Assembly (NCBI GenBank): GCA_003545705.1
Contig: QVLQ01000011.1
Span: 682,001-746,000 of the forward strand
DNA: 64,000 bases
Reading direction: 5' to 3'
Origin: Acidomyces sp. 'richmondensis'
Lineage: Eukaryota > Ascomycota > Dothideomycetes > Mycosphaerellales > Teratosphaeriaceae
The notes under the pieces are model-generated. The model searched no databases. It was given only the letters and a program-made list of their open reading frames with translations, and was not told the origin of the DNA. Both the position numbers and the translations under genes were made by a program. Each line of letters starts with the position of its first letter. Position 1 is the stretch's first letter. Positions 55,636-64,000 of the stretch are shown here, piece by piece.

Positions 55636-57381
55636 TTACAACAAAATCATGCCCAGGCCAGAAACTGTTGCGAGTGTAAGAATGAAAGCCATCGGAAGAA
55701 GACCGGATTCGGTGCTGGGCACCGTATTTATCCCTGCCGAGCTCTTCGACGAAGATGCCGCGCTCCCGCCGGCCCCTGTGCCTGTTCCAGAAGGCTGGCT
55801 CGTCACGGTGCCAGTGCCTGCTGTGCCAGCTTGGGCCATGAGCGTAGAGCAGGTGCCATCCACCGAAGATGGGGACACGGTTGTTGCAGCACCGTTGAAG
55901 TTGCATGCGCTGGCAGTGCTGTGCTGCTGAACGTAGTAGTTGTTGAAGGCAAACGCGAGCTGCTCGGTGGCATTGCACATGCCGTATGCGCCATACGTAC
56001 CAGTGCTGGCGTTGGCGACAATCCCGGCACAGATACCGTCCCCATAACCGCAGACTTCACCAAACAGTTGACCGTAAGAGTCATTGTTGGTGTTCGGCGC
56101 AACAACACAGCTCAGAGACGAATACATGCAGCTGCAGAGCTGTTGATTGGGAGTCGGCGGCAGAGGTGAGGCCATGGCATTCCAATTGCTGCCCTCGGCC
56201 GGACAGGCCGCTGGAGAGTTAGTCGGAGTGTATGCGCTCATTGCAACGCTACTGGGCGTCACGTTCGCGATTTGGCTGGCATAGTTGTGAAAATCTTGGT
56301 TGGGCGTGACAGTGTTGCCACTGACCGTGACAAGCCCTAGAAAGTGTCAGCGAGAAAAGCTCGGTGCATCGTTCCCTTTGTGCCTTCTCACCATAATCGT
56401 TGGCTTCCTGGAAATACATGTAGACAATCCCTCCCGACCACACCTGGCTCATCTGTGGGCCGTAGAGAGCTTGCACCTCAGTGAAAGGACGGGGCTCGAC
56501 CTTGTTGCATCCGTACTCTGCAAAAAAAGCGGGCACCGAGTATGTCGAGAACTCCTGAGTGCGCACATTATAGCCCGATTGAGTATACGAGGAGTAGCCA
56601 CACCACGAGTAGATGTTGTAACCCCAAAAGTCGATTGCGTCCGCTTGATCGCCGCAATTGAAGTAGTCCGCCATGTTCACGCGGATGCTGGCGTCATCGT
56701 CGGTGGCGTATCCAACGCCGATGGTGCGATAGTTTTTCTGCTTGATATACGCCTTCATGTCGCGGACGGCAGCCTTGACAAAAGCGCTCGCATCGGTGTT
56801 ATTCGCGGCGTTGGACACCTCGTTGCCAGCGAAGAAGCCGAGAACGTTGGTATATCCCGCCATGGCGTCGATCACGCTCGTGTAGCGCGCATACAGCGCG
56901 TCGTTCCATTGCGGGTCGTTGCGATTGATGGACTCGTTCGGCGCAGAGAGGTCGGCAATGACATAGATGCCAGCATTTGCCAGCGCGGTCATGGCGGCAT
57001 CGTGGTTGGCGGTCGGGTCGAGCGCGTATACACGAATGACATTCGTTCGGAGCTGGAGAAGGTACGGAATATCGCGGTTAACACCGGACACATCTGCGAG
57101 CGGATCATTGTAGCCTCCACTGGTCGAGGTGCCCGGCACAGAGGTGTTGCCGGTGTAGTCTTGCTGATATGCCACACCCCGGAGGAAGCTGGAGCGGGTT
57201 AGCGGAGTCCACGCCGCCGCGCGGAGTGAGGGCCGCCTTACAATTGTGTACCGTTAGTCTTGTAGAAGAACTTGGAGCCTTTGATGACGATGGGATCCAC
57301 GTCGGCGAGCACCGTGCTCATGAAGAGCGACAGTGCGGCGATGGCTGACGCGGCCACGGGGCTGAAACCGAACGGCCTCAT
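55636..57381 (-). CDS. GPI-anchored beta-1,3-glucanosyltransferase (GH72, CBM43)
   Basis: Three exons (57381-57242, 57188-56392, 56336-55636; introns of 53 and 55 nt) give 545 residues. Gas/Gel enzymes sit on the outer face of the plasma membrane, cut beta-1,3-glucan and rejoin it to another chain, lengthening wall glucan. A signal peptide (about 1-26, SAIAALSLFMSTVLA) is followed by the GH72 domain. The acid/base Glu170 in FAGNEVSN and nucleophile Glu271 in FFAEYGCN are 101 residues apart, the same spacing I recall for yeast Gas1. A Cys-rich X8/CBM43 module follows (CSCMYSSLSCV...GICAGIVANASTGTYG), then a Ser/Gly/Thr linker and a C-terminal hydrophobic tail (LLPMAFILTLATVSGLGMIL) fit for GPI attachment. 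FKS1 lies head to head. Confidence 0.96.
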
Positions 57382-60138
57382 GATGGCTTTCTACTCCTGT
57401 CTAGGATGTACGCAATGGATGTCGGATACCCCGAACTCTCGAAACTACTTGGCCCTGTCAACGGCCGCTGGCGAGACGACGAGGGACGATAGAATGCGGT
57501 TCCACCGTCGCGTGGATTGTTACGGAGGCGCTGCCCGTCCGTGAGCGAGTGGATATGTGCTGCGGACCGCCTCCTCCCTTCCAATTGACGACAGAACGAT
57601 ATGATATCAATGACGATGTCAAGAAAGAGCGATCAAAAAAAAAAATAGATGTATTCGACTTCTGCAACGGACATAGGAAGCAGGCGCGCTGCTCTCGCCC
57701 CCTTCGTTGCTGTCAACCGTCGCCACAGCGGCCACACATTCACAGGTCCGGCCTAGAAGCGCCAGCCCGGTGACTCTAGTGAAGCTCCGTTTGATCCTTC
57801 AGCGGTGATTGGGTCTCGGTGAAGATCCGTTTCTGACAGCCAAGATTAGAGGGGCAATGCCATCTGGTTTCTTCCCGTATCGAGAGCTTCGCCAGCCTAC
57901 AAACCGTTTGCCATGCCTGCCTGCATGGGTCTCATCTGCGTTCGCATGGTATCTCAGTCCTCTCTCGCGCCATCACGTGGGATATACGACCACGACCATG
58001 CAGGTGTATGAGGCGGCCGAGTGGTAATTGAACTTGCTCCATGGTTTGGCGTCTGCTGTCTCAGCCGCTCGCTCGCGGCATCTGGTCTTGGCTCAACATT
58101 TTGGTTCTCGGCGGCGGGAGGGACGCTGAGCTCCACTATCCCCTATGTACCCACTTCGCTTATCTCTCATTGCAGCGTCGAAAAACTCCGTCCGGACTCC
58201 GGTGTGATAAACATGAGTCTGACTTGTAGCCGCACTCCTTCCCGTAGGATATCGATCACGAGTGGCACTCGCAGTCCGCGGGGGCACACAGTGAAACGCC
58301 CAGGGACGATGTCCATAAGCAGTTGCAAAGCAGTTGCAAAGCCATTCTGAGGGACATGTATGCGGCCGAAGCAGGATCTGTCCTCCCACGATGGAGCATT
58401 GAATGCCTCTCGCATTGGCTACACGGAGAAGGCGGAGGGTCAGCAGTGGCGAGCTACTGCAGGTACCGCTGGATTGGCCGCGGGGTTTACAGGGCGACCA
58501 TGGGACAGGAAGATGCTCGTTTTACATTGTCACGCGACTGAGCATCGATCAGATGTGAGGCATATATAACCTTGCGGCTCAACGTTTCAACGGACAAGCC
58601 AAACGTGCGCCGAAGTGTGTGGCGTCGAAGTCAAGATGCGATATAGGGGATTACGAAGGTCCTTTCGATAGCATCCGTATTTTATGCAGCTAGGCCGTTA
58701 GTCGAGCGTTTCAGAGTATTGATCTGCCTGGATTGCGTGAGGGGCGGCAAGCTCGCGGAGGCTATTTCGAGCCTCACTCAACCAATATTTCGACCTTCCC
58801 GGTGCGTCACGACTGCGCCGTGTGCGCGGTGGAAGCTGGCCGACGGCGTTGCGGTTCGCACAGGCTGCGTCCATGTATCCGCCTCCAGGAGTAGCTGATC
58901 CGTGACCGCCGACTCCATAGACAACCGTCGTCAACATGGACAAATGGTGGCGACAACCATGCCGGTGCGGCAAAAATAGAAGCGAGCCGCCGCCTTTGCC
59001 ACTCGGGCTTTTTTCGATCATTGTCCACATCTGCCAAAACGTACCGGGAAGTCTGGTCCTGATCACCGGCTAACACGCCCAGTCACGAATGCCCACAACT
59101 CCTCCCTCCCTCCATGTTCTGCCATTCACTCGGCATTGGGAGCATCGAAACCGACGGCCGGATATGTTTCGAGAGCCTTGCCGCCTCCGTTCCAGCGGTT
59201 TCAATAGAGCCAGCACCGGTGGCCCAGTTTGATCTTGAAACCGAACGGCGATCCGGCATGGCAGAACAATCCATGCCCGGGTAATAGAAGTAATGGTAAT
59301 GCCCGTGCGAGAGCCGGACGCCTCCAGCAGGGGAATGGTGACGGGAGTGCAGGTCAGCGAAGGCGATGGTCGTTGCAGCATTGACCGAAGCGGCTTAGCT
59401 GCCGCGGTCCCACCGCTTTCGCAGCCAATGGTGTGCATCGCTCCTGCCCACCAAACCTGCACGCCCCTTTCTCTTTCCTCGCTGGCAAGTCTTCTCTGAA
59501 CACGCCTGCCACCGACGTTCGCTCTTCTTCATCCCATCTTCACCACCACCTCCGGCTTTGCTTCCACCCCTCCCCGTCTCCCTCGACACTCGTTTACGGC
59601 CGCCGGGGGACGCTTTGTGCCGCTGCAGCGCGACGGCGAGCTCAGGTCTACACCCGTCCAATCAGCGGGACGCGCGGCTCACGGGATCGGTCGCCCAAAC
59701 AACAAGAGCCTGCATCTGGCAGTATCTGGCAGCATCTGGCAGCATCCTCCAGCAACACAGCCACGACTCGTCTTTGCAGTGCATAGTGAGGACTGGATCC
59801 AGCAAGCGCTGATCGGATCGTGACACGCTCGCTTCTCCAGCCGAATTGTACGACTGCTGTTCCTTCGCTCGCCGATCCTCTCGGCGCTCACTGCAGACTT
59901 CGAACTGCTGCTCGGCCGGAAACACGACACAACAAAGTGCAGGGTGCATCTCATGCTGCTCGGCTGAACCGGTATGTTTGAATCCACAGGCGCGACGGGG
60001 ACGGCGTCTCAGATCAGAGACGGTCGGAACGCGGAAGCCCCTGGCGTAAACAAAGCGCCACCCAAAACACGCGCGGGACGATACGTAGGTCAGCTGCTAA
60101 CCATTGCCGCACAGTAATCTCTAATACACACGACAACC
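57382..60138. promoter_or_regulatory. Long divergent region, GH72 / FKS1
   Basis: About 2.76 kb between the two start codons, with no supportable gene. It is fairly GC-rich and low-complexity in places. A pyrimidine-rich tract at about 59500-59590 and a 10-bp tandem repeat at 59711-59746 lie within the last 650 bp before FKS1. A long leader for FKS1 is likely; an intron in the leader is possible but not shown. Confidence 0.45.
59711..59746. repeat. 10-bp tandem repeat upstream of FKS1
   Basis: Three full copies and part of a fourth of a 10-bp unit (consensus agcatctggc, with one or two differences in the first copies). Confidence 0.8.
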
Positions 60139-63100
60139 ATGGCGCACCCACATCAGGGCGGCTATAATGACGGCTACGGCCAAGGCGATGGCTACTATCA
60201 GGACGATCAGGCGTACTACGACCAACAAGGCTATGGCCAACAGGACGGTTACTACGACGACAATGGCTACTACCAAGGCCACGAAGGATATGCCCAGGAC
60301 GGCTACTACGACGCTGGACAGCAGGGCTACCAAGATGAGTATTACAATGATCAGTATTACGACCAAGGCGCGCCGGCGGGTCAAGCCGGCGGCCGTGGCT
60401 ATGGCCAACGCAAGGGCCGTCGCGGACACGACTCCGAGGAGGACTCGGAGACCTTCTCGGATTTCACCATGAGATCTGACATGGCGAGAGCGGCGGAGAT
60501 GGACTATTACGGTCGCGGTGACGAGCGATACAACTCGTATGGCGACAGCGCCCGCGGCTACCGACCGCCCTCCTCCCAGGTTTCCTACGGTGGCAACCGC
60601 TCCTCTGGCGCCTCCACTCCGGTATACGGGATGGACTACACCAGTGCCTTGCCCGCTGGACAGCGATCAAGAGAGCCGTATCCGGCCTGGACTTCGGAGG
60701 CCCAGATCCCACTCTCCAAGGAGGAGATTGAGGACATTTTCCTCGATCTCACGGCTAAATTTGGTTTCCAGCGCGACAGCATGCGCAACATGTTCGATCA
60801 CCTCATGACTCTTCTGGACTCTCGTGCGTCACGCATGGCACCCAATCAAGCGCTTCTCTCCCTACACGCCGATTACATTGGCGGTGAGCACGCCAACTTT
60901 CGAAAATGGTACTTTGCTGCCCACCTCGACCTCGATGATGCCGTCGGCTTTGCCAACATGAAGCTGGGCAAGGCGAATCGGGCGACGAGAAAGGCACGCA
61001 AGGCTGCCAAGAAGAAGGCACAAGCCAACCCACAGAATGAGGAGCAGACGCTCGAACAATTGGAGGGCGACAACAGCTTAGAAGCGGCGGAGTATCGATG
61101 GAAAACGCGCATGAACCGCATGTCTCAACATGATCGAGTTCGCCAACTGGCCTTGTACCTGCTCATCTGGGGTGAAGCAAATCAAGTCCGCTTCATGCCC
61201 GAAATCATTTGCTTCATATTTAAGTGTGCGGACGACTACCTGCACTCCCCTGCCTGCCAAAACCGTGTCGAGCCGGTCGAGGAATTCACGTTCCTGAACA
61301 ATAACATTACACCGTTGTACAATTACTGCAGAGATCAAGGTTATGAGATTCTCGATGGGAAGTACGTCCGCAAGGAACGAGATCATCAGCGCATCATTGG
61401 CTACGACGATATGAACCAGCTCTTCTGGTACCCGGAGGGCATTGAACGGATCGTCTTCGAGGATAAGACCCGCCTTGTTGATCTGCCTCCGGCGGAGCGG
61501 TACGAGCGACTGAAGGATGTCGTTTGGAAAAAGGCATTTTTCAAGACGTACAAGGAGACTCGGTCGTGGTTCCACATGTTGACAAATTTCAACCGTATCT
61601 GGATTATTCACGTTGTTGTATACTGGTTTTACACTTCACACAACTCACCCACGCTCTACACCGCGAATTACCAACAGCAGGTCAACAATCAACCACATGC
61701 TGCAGCAAGCTGGTCCGCAGTGGGTTTCGGCGGTACTTTGGCCTGTCTCATCCAGATTCTTGCTACTCTCGCCGAATGGCTGTATGTTCCTCGCCGATGG
61801 GCAGGCGCGCAACACTTGACGAAACGACTGCTTCTCCTGATTGGCATGTTCGTGATCAACATCGCCCCTGGCATCTACATTTTCGGAGTCAGCCAAACCG
61901 GCCAAATCGCACTCATCCTAGGTGTAGTCCAGTTCTTGATAGCATTGGCCACATTCTTATTCTTTGCGGTCATGCCCCTCGGCGGTCTCTTTGGGAGCTA
62001 TCTCAATGGTAAGAGGCGTCAATACGTTGCCAGTCAGACGTTCACCGCCAGCTACCCTCGCCTTCGTGGTAACGACATGTGGATGTCGTACGGTCTTTGG
62101 ACGCTTGTCTTTGCAGCCAAGTTGTCTGAATCCTACTTCTTCCTGACGCTGTCGCTTGTCGACCCGATTAGGATCCTGTCAACCATGCACATCCGACACT
62201 GCATCGGAGATGCTATGATTGGGAAAGTCCTATGCGAGAAGCAACCGATCGTGCTGCTGATTCTTATGTACTTCACCGATCAAATTCTGTTCTTCTTGGA
62301 CACCTACCTGTGGTACATCATCTGGAACTGCATTTTCTCGGTGGCTAGGTCTTTCTACCTGGGTGTGTCAATTTGGACGCCTTGGCGAAACATCTTCTCC
62401 CGATTGCCGAAACGAATTTACTCTAAGATTCTTGCCACGACCGACATGGAAATCAAGTACAAGCCAAAGGTTCTTATTTCCCAGATCTGGAATGCCATCG
62501 TGATCTCGATGTACCGCGAACACCTTCTCGCCATCGATCATGTGCAAAAGTTGCTCTACCACCAGGTTCCTTCCGAGCAGGAAGGGAAACGCACGCTCCG
62601 AGCTCCTACCTTCTTCGTATCGCAAGAAGATCATTCTTTCAAGACTGAATTCTTCCCGTCACAGTCTGAGGCCGAGCGTCGTATCTCTTTCTTCGCTCAA
62701 TCGCTGTCCACGCCGATTCCAGAACCGTTGCCCGTTGACAACATGCCGACCTTCACGGTCATGATCCCACACTACAGTGAGAAGATTCTGCTGTCTCTGC
62801 GTGAGATTATTCGTGAAGATGAACCATACTCACGGGTAACCATGTTGGAATATCTCAAGCAACTGCACCCGCATGAGTGGGATTGCTTCGTCAAAGACAC
62901 CAAGATCCTGGCGGATGAGACTTCTCAATTCAACGGCGACTTTGAGAAGAGTGAAAAGGATACAGCGAAGAGCAAGATTGACGATTTGCCCTTCTACTGC
63001 ATCGGTTTTAAGTCTGCCGCTCCGGAATACACTCTAAGAACACGTATCTGGGCATCGCTTCGCTCACAAACTCTGTACCGCACCATATCGGGATTCATGA

Positions 63101-64000
63101 ACTACAGCAGGGCCATCAAGCTTCTCTACCGCGTAGAGAACCCCGAGGTTGTGCAAATGTTCGGCGGCAATTCCGACAAGCTCGAGCGTGAGTTAGAGCG
63201 GATGGCGAGACGTAAATTCAAAATCGTTGTATCCATGCAGCGTTATGCCAAATTCTCAAAAGAAGAACGCGAAAACGCCGAATTCTTGCTTCGTGCTTAT
63301 CCAGATTTGCAAATTGCGTATCTTGATGAGGAGCCTCCAGCGAATGACGGGGACGACCCCAGACTCTACTCCGCCCTTATCGATGGTCATTCCGAGATCA
63401 TGGAGAACGGGATGCGTCGTCCAAAGTTCCGCGTCATGCTTTCGGGCAATCCGATCTTGGGAGACGGCAAATCGGACAATCAAAATCATTCACTCATTTT
63501 CTACCGTGGCGAATACATACAGCTCATTGATGCCAACCAAGACAACTACCTGGAGGAATGCTTGAAGATTCGCTCGGTTCTGGCCGAGTTCGAGGAAATG
63601 ACCACCGACAACGTTTCGCCATACACTCCCGGCCTTCCCCCGACGAACTTTAACCCGGTCGCTATCCTTGGTGCGCGCGAATACATCTTTTCGGAGAATA
63701 TCGGTGTTCTCGGTGACGTTGCTGCCGGTAAAGAACAGACGTTCGGTACATTATTCGCTCGGACCCTGGCCCAGATAGGCGGAAAGCTTCATTACGGTCA
63801 CCCTGACTTCTTGAACGGTATCTTTATGACGACTCGAGGCGGTGTCTCCAAGGCCCAGAAAGGTCTACACCTGAACGAGGATATCTACGCCGGTATGAAT
63901 GCTCTTCTTCGCGGTGGCCGCATCAAACACTGTGAGTACTACCAGTGTGGCAAGGGTCGTGACTTGGGTTTCGGCTCTATCCTGAATTTTACGACGAAAA
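60139..64000 (+). CDS. FKS1: 1,3-beta-D-glucan synthase catalytic subunit (5' part)
   Basis: An open frame runs without interruption from the ATG at 60139 to the window edge, 1287 codons of a protein usually near 1900. FKS1 is the plasma membrane GT48 enzyme that makes wall beta-1,3-glucan from UDP-glucose. The first about 110 residues are Gly/Tyr/Gln/Asp-rich. The conserved cytosolic domain starts near WTSEAQIPLSKEEIEDIF and includes QLALYLLIWGEANQVRFMPE. The first membrane block begins near FNRIWIIHVVVYWFY, and the segment known as hot spot 1 reads FLTLSLVDP at about 668-676. The large central domain follows (FTVMIPHYSEKILLSLREII, FRVMLSGNPILGDGKSDNQN, ARTLAQIGGKLHYGHPDFLN, RGGRIKHCEYYQCGKGRD). 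No intron was needed anywhere. It is truncated only by the window. Confidence 0.98.
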   Translation, partial: MAHPHQGGYNDGYGQGDGYYQDDQAYYDQQGYGQQDGYYDDNGYYQGHEGYAQDGYYDAGQQGYQDEYYNDQYYDQGAPAGQAGGRGYGQRKGRRGHDSEEDSETFSDFTMRSDMARAAEMDYYGRGDERYNSYGDSARGYRPPSSQVSYGGNRSSGASTPVYGMDYTSALPAGQRSREPYPAWTSEAQIPLSKEEIEDIFLDLTAKFGFQRDSMRNMFDHLMTLLDSRASRMAPNQALLSLHADYIGGEHANFRKWYFAAHLDLDDAVGFANMKLGKANRATRKARKAAKKKAQANPQNEEQTLEQLEGDNSLEAAEYRWKTRMNRMSQHDRVRQLALYLLIWGEANQVRFMPEIICFIFKCADDYLHSPACQNRVEPVEEFTFLNNNITPLYNYCRDQGYEILDGKYVRKERDHQRIIGYDDMNQLFWYPEGIERIVFEDKTRLVDLPPAERYERLKDVVWKKAFFKTYKETRSWFHMLTNFNRIWIIHVVVYWFYTSHNSPTLYTANYQQQVNNQPHAAASWSAVGFGGTLACLIQILATLAEWLYVPRRWAGAQHLTKRLLLLIGMFVINIAPGIYIFGVSQTGQIALILGVVQFLIALATFLFFAVMPLGGLFGSYLNGKRRQYVASQTFTASYPRLRGNDMWMSYGLWTLVFAAKLSESYFFLTLSLVDPIRILSTMHIRHCIGDAMIGKVLCEKQPIVLLILMYFTDQILFFLDTYLWYIIWNCIFSVARSFYLGVSIWTPWRNIFSRLPKRIYSKILATTDMEIKYKPKVLISQIWNAIVISMYREHLLAIDHVQKLLYHQVPSEQEGKRTLRAPTFFVSQEDHSFKTEFFPSQSEAERRISFFAQSLSTPIPEPLPVDNMPTFTVMIPHYSEKILLSLREIIREDEPYSRVTMLEYLKQLHPHEWDCFVKDTKILADETSQFNGDFEKSEKDTAKSKIDDLPFYCIGFKSAAPEYTLRTRIWASLRSQTLYRTISGFMNYSRAIKLLYRVENPEVVQMFGGNSDKLERELERMARRKFKIVVSMQRYAKFSKEERENAEFLLRAYPDLQIAYLDEEPPANDGDDPRLYSALIDGHSEIMENGMRRPKFRVMLSGNPILGDGKSDNQNHSLIFYRGEYIQLIDANQDNYLEECLKIRSVLAEFEEMTTDNVSPYTPGLPPTNFNPVAILGAREYIFSENIGVLGDVAAGKEQTFGTLFARTLAQIGGKLHYGHPDFLNGIFMTTRGGVSKAQKGLHLNEDIYAGMNALLRGGRIKHCEYYQCGKGRDLGFGSILNFTTK

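Noticed and set aside
58021..59066. Several open frames between GH72 and FKS1
   Set aside because: They overlap one another on both strands in GC-rich sequence and show no domain, no splicing pattern and no conserved motif.

Overview
This window is nuclear DNA of a filamentous ascomycete (Pezizomycotina). The evidence is short GT..AG introns with CTAAT/CTGAC-type branch sites, Zn2Cys6 regulators, a complete White Collar-1 type photoreceptor, a GH72 glucanosyltransferase, an FKS1 glucan synthase and decayed Tad-like LINE fragments. A Dothideomycete is my best guess, but the class is an inference. Exon joins were worked out by eye from splice signals, reading frame and family similarity.

Layout, left to right. 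1-2789: gene-poor, with a LINE C-terminal relic. 2790-8796: DNA ligase I, then GAR1 and an NSUN-type RNA m5C methyltransferase sharing a divergent promoter. 8797-12517: gene-poor, with a second LINE relic and a T27 tract. 12518-19153: a TauD/TfdA dioxygenase, then a Zn2Cys6 regulator divergent from an alpha-glucoside-type sugar transporter. 19154-25303: gene-poor, interrupted by an MFS monocarboxylate-type transporter. 25304-29472: a MICOS subunit and complex I subunit GRIM-19 on one short divergent promoter, then a Ras-family GTPase. 31325-38446: WC-1, a six-exon ABM-like barrel protein and a class II aldolase/adducin protein. 38498-45793: a second Zn2Cys6 regulator, mitochondrial intermediate peptidase, and TRM10. 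45794-49491: gene-poor, with a Zn2Cys6 pseudogene. 49492-57381: a GH47 mannosidase with two large insertions, a small cupin, a gene-poor stretch and a GH72 glucanosyltransferase. 60139-64000: the first two thirds of FKS1, cut by the window edge.

Functional groupings. Three proteins serve mitochondria (the MICOS subunit, GRIM-19, the intermediate peptidase), and the cupin may also be imported. Three act on RNA modification (GAR1, the NSUN-like enzyme, TRM10). Three act in the secretory pathway or cell wall (GH47, GH72, FKS1); the last two respectively remodel and make beta-1,3-glucan and lie head to head. The dioxygenase, Zn2Cys6 regulator and sugar transporter may form a small metabolic cluster. 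I saw no tRNA, rRNA or CRISPR array. No clearly new system stands out. The most unusual observations are a 32-nt intron, the insertions in the GH47 enzyme, a Ras-like GTPase without a CaaX end, an overlapping uORF on TRM10 and a valine in the FKS1 hot-spot-1 segment.
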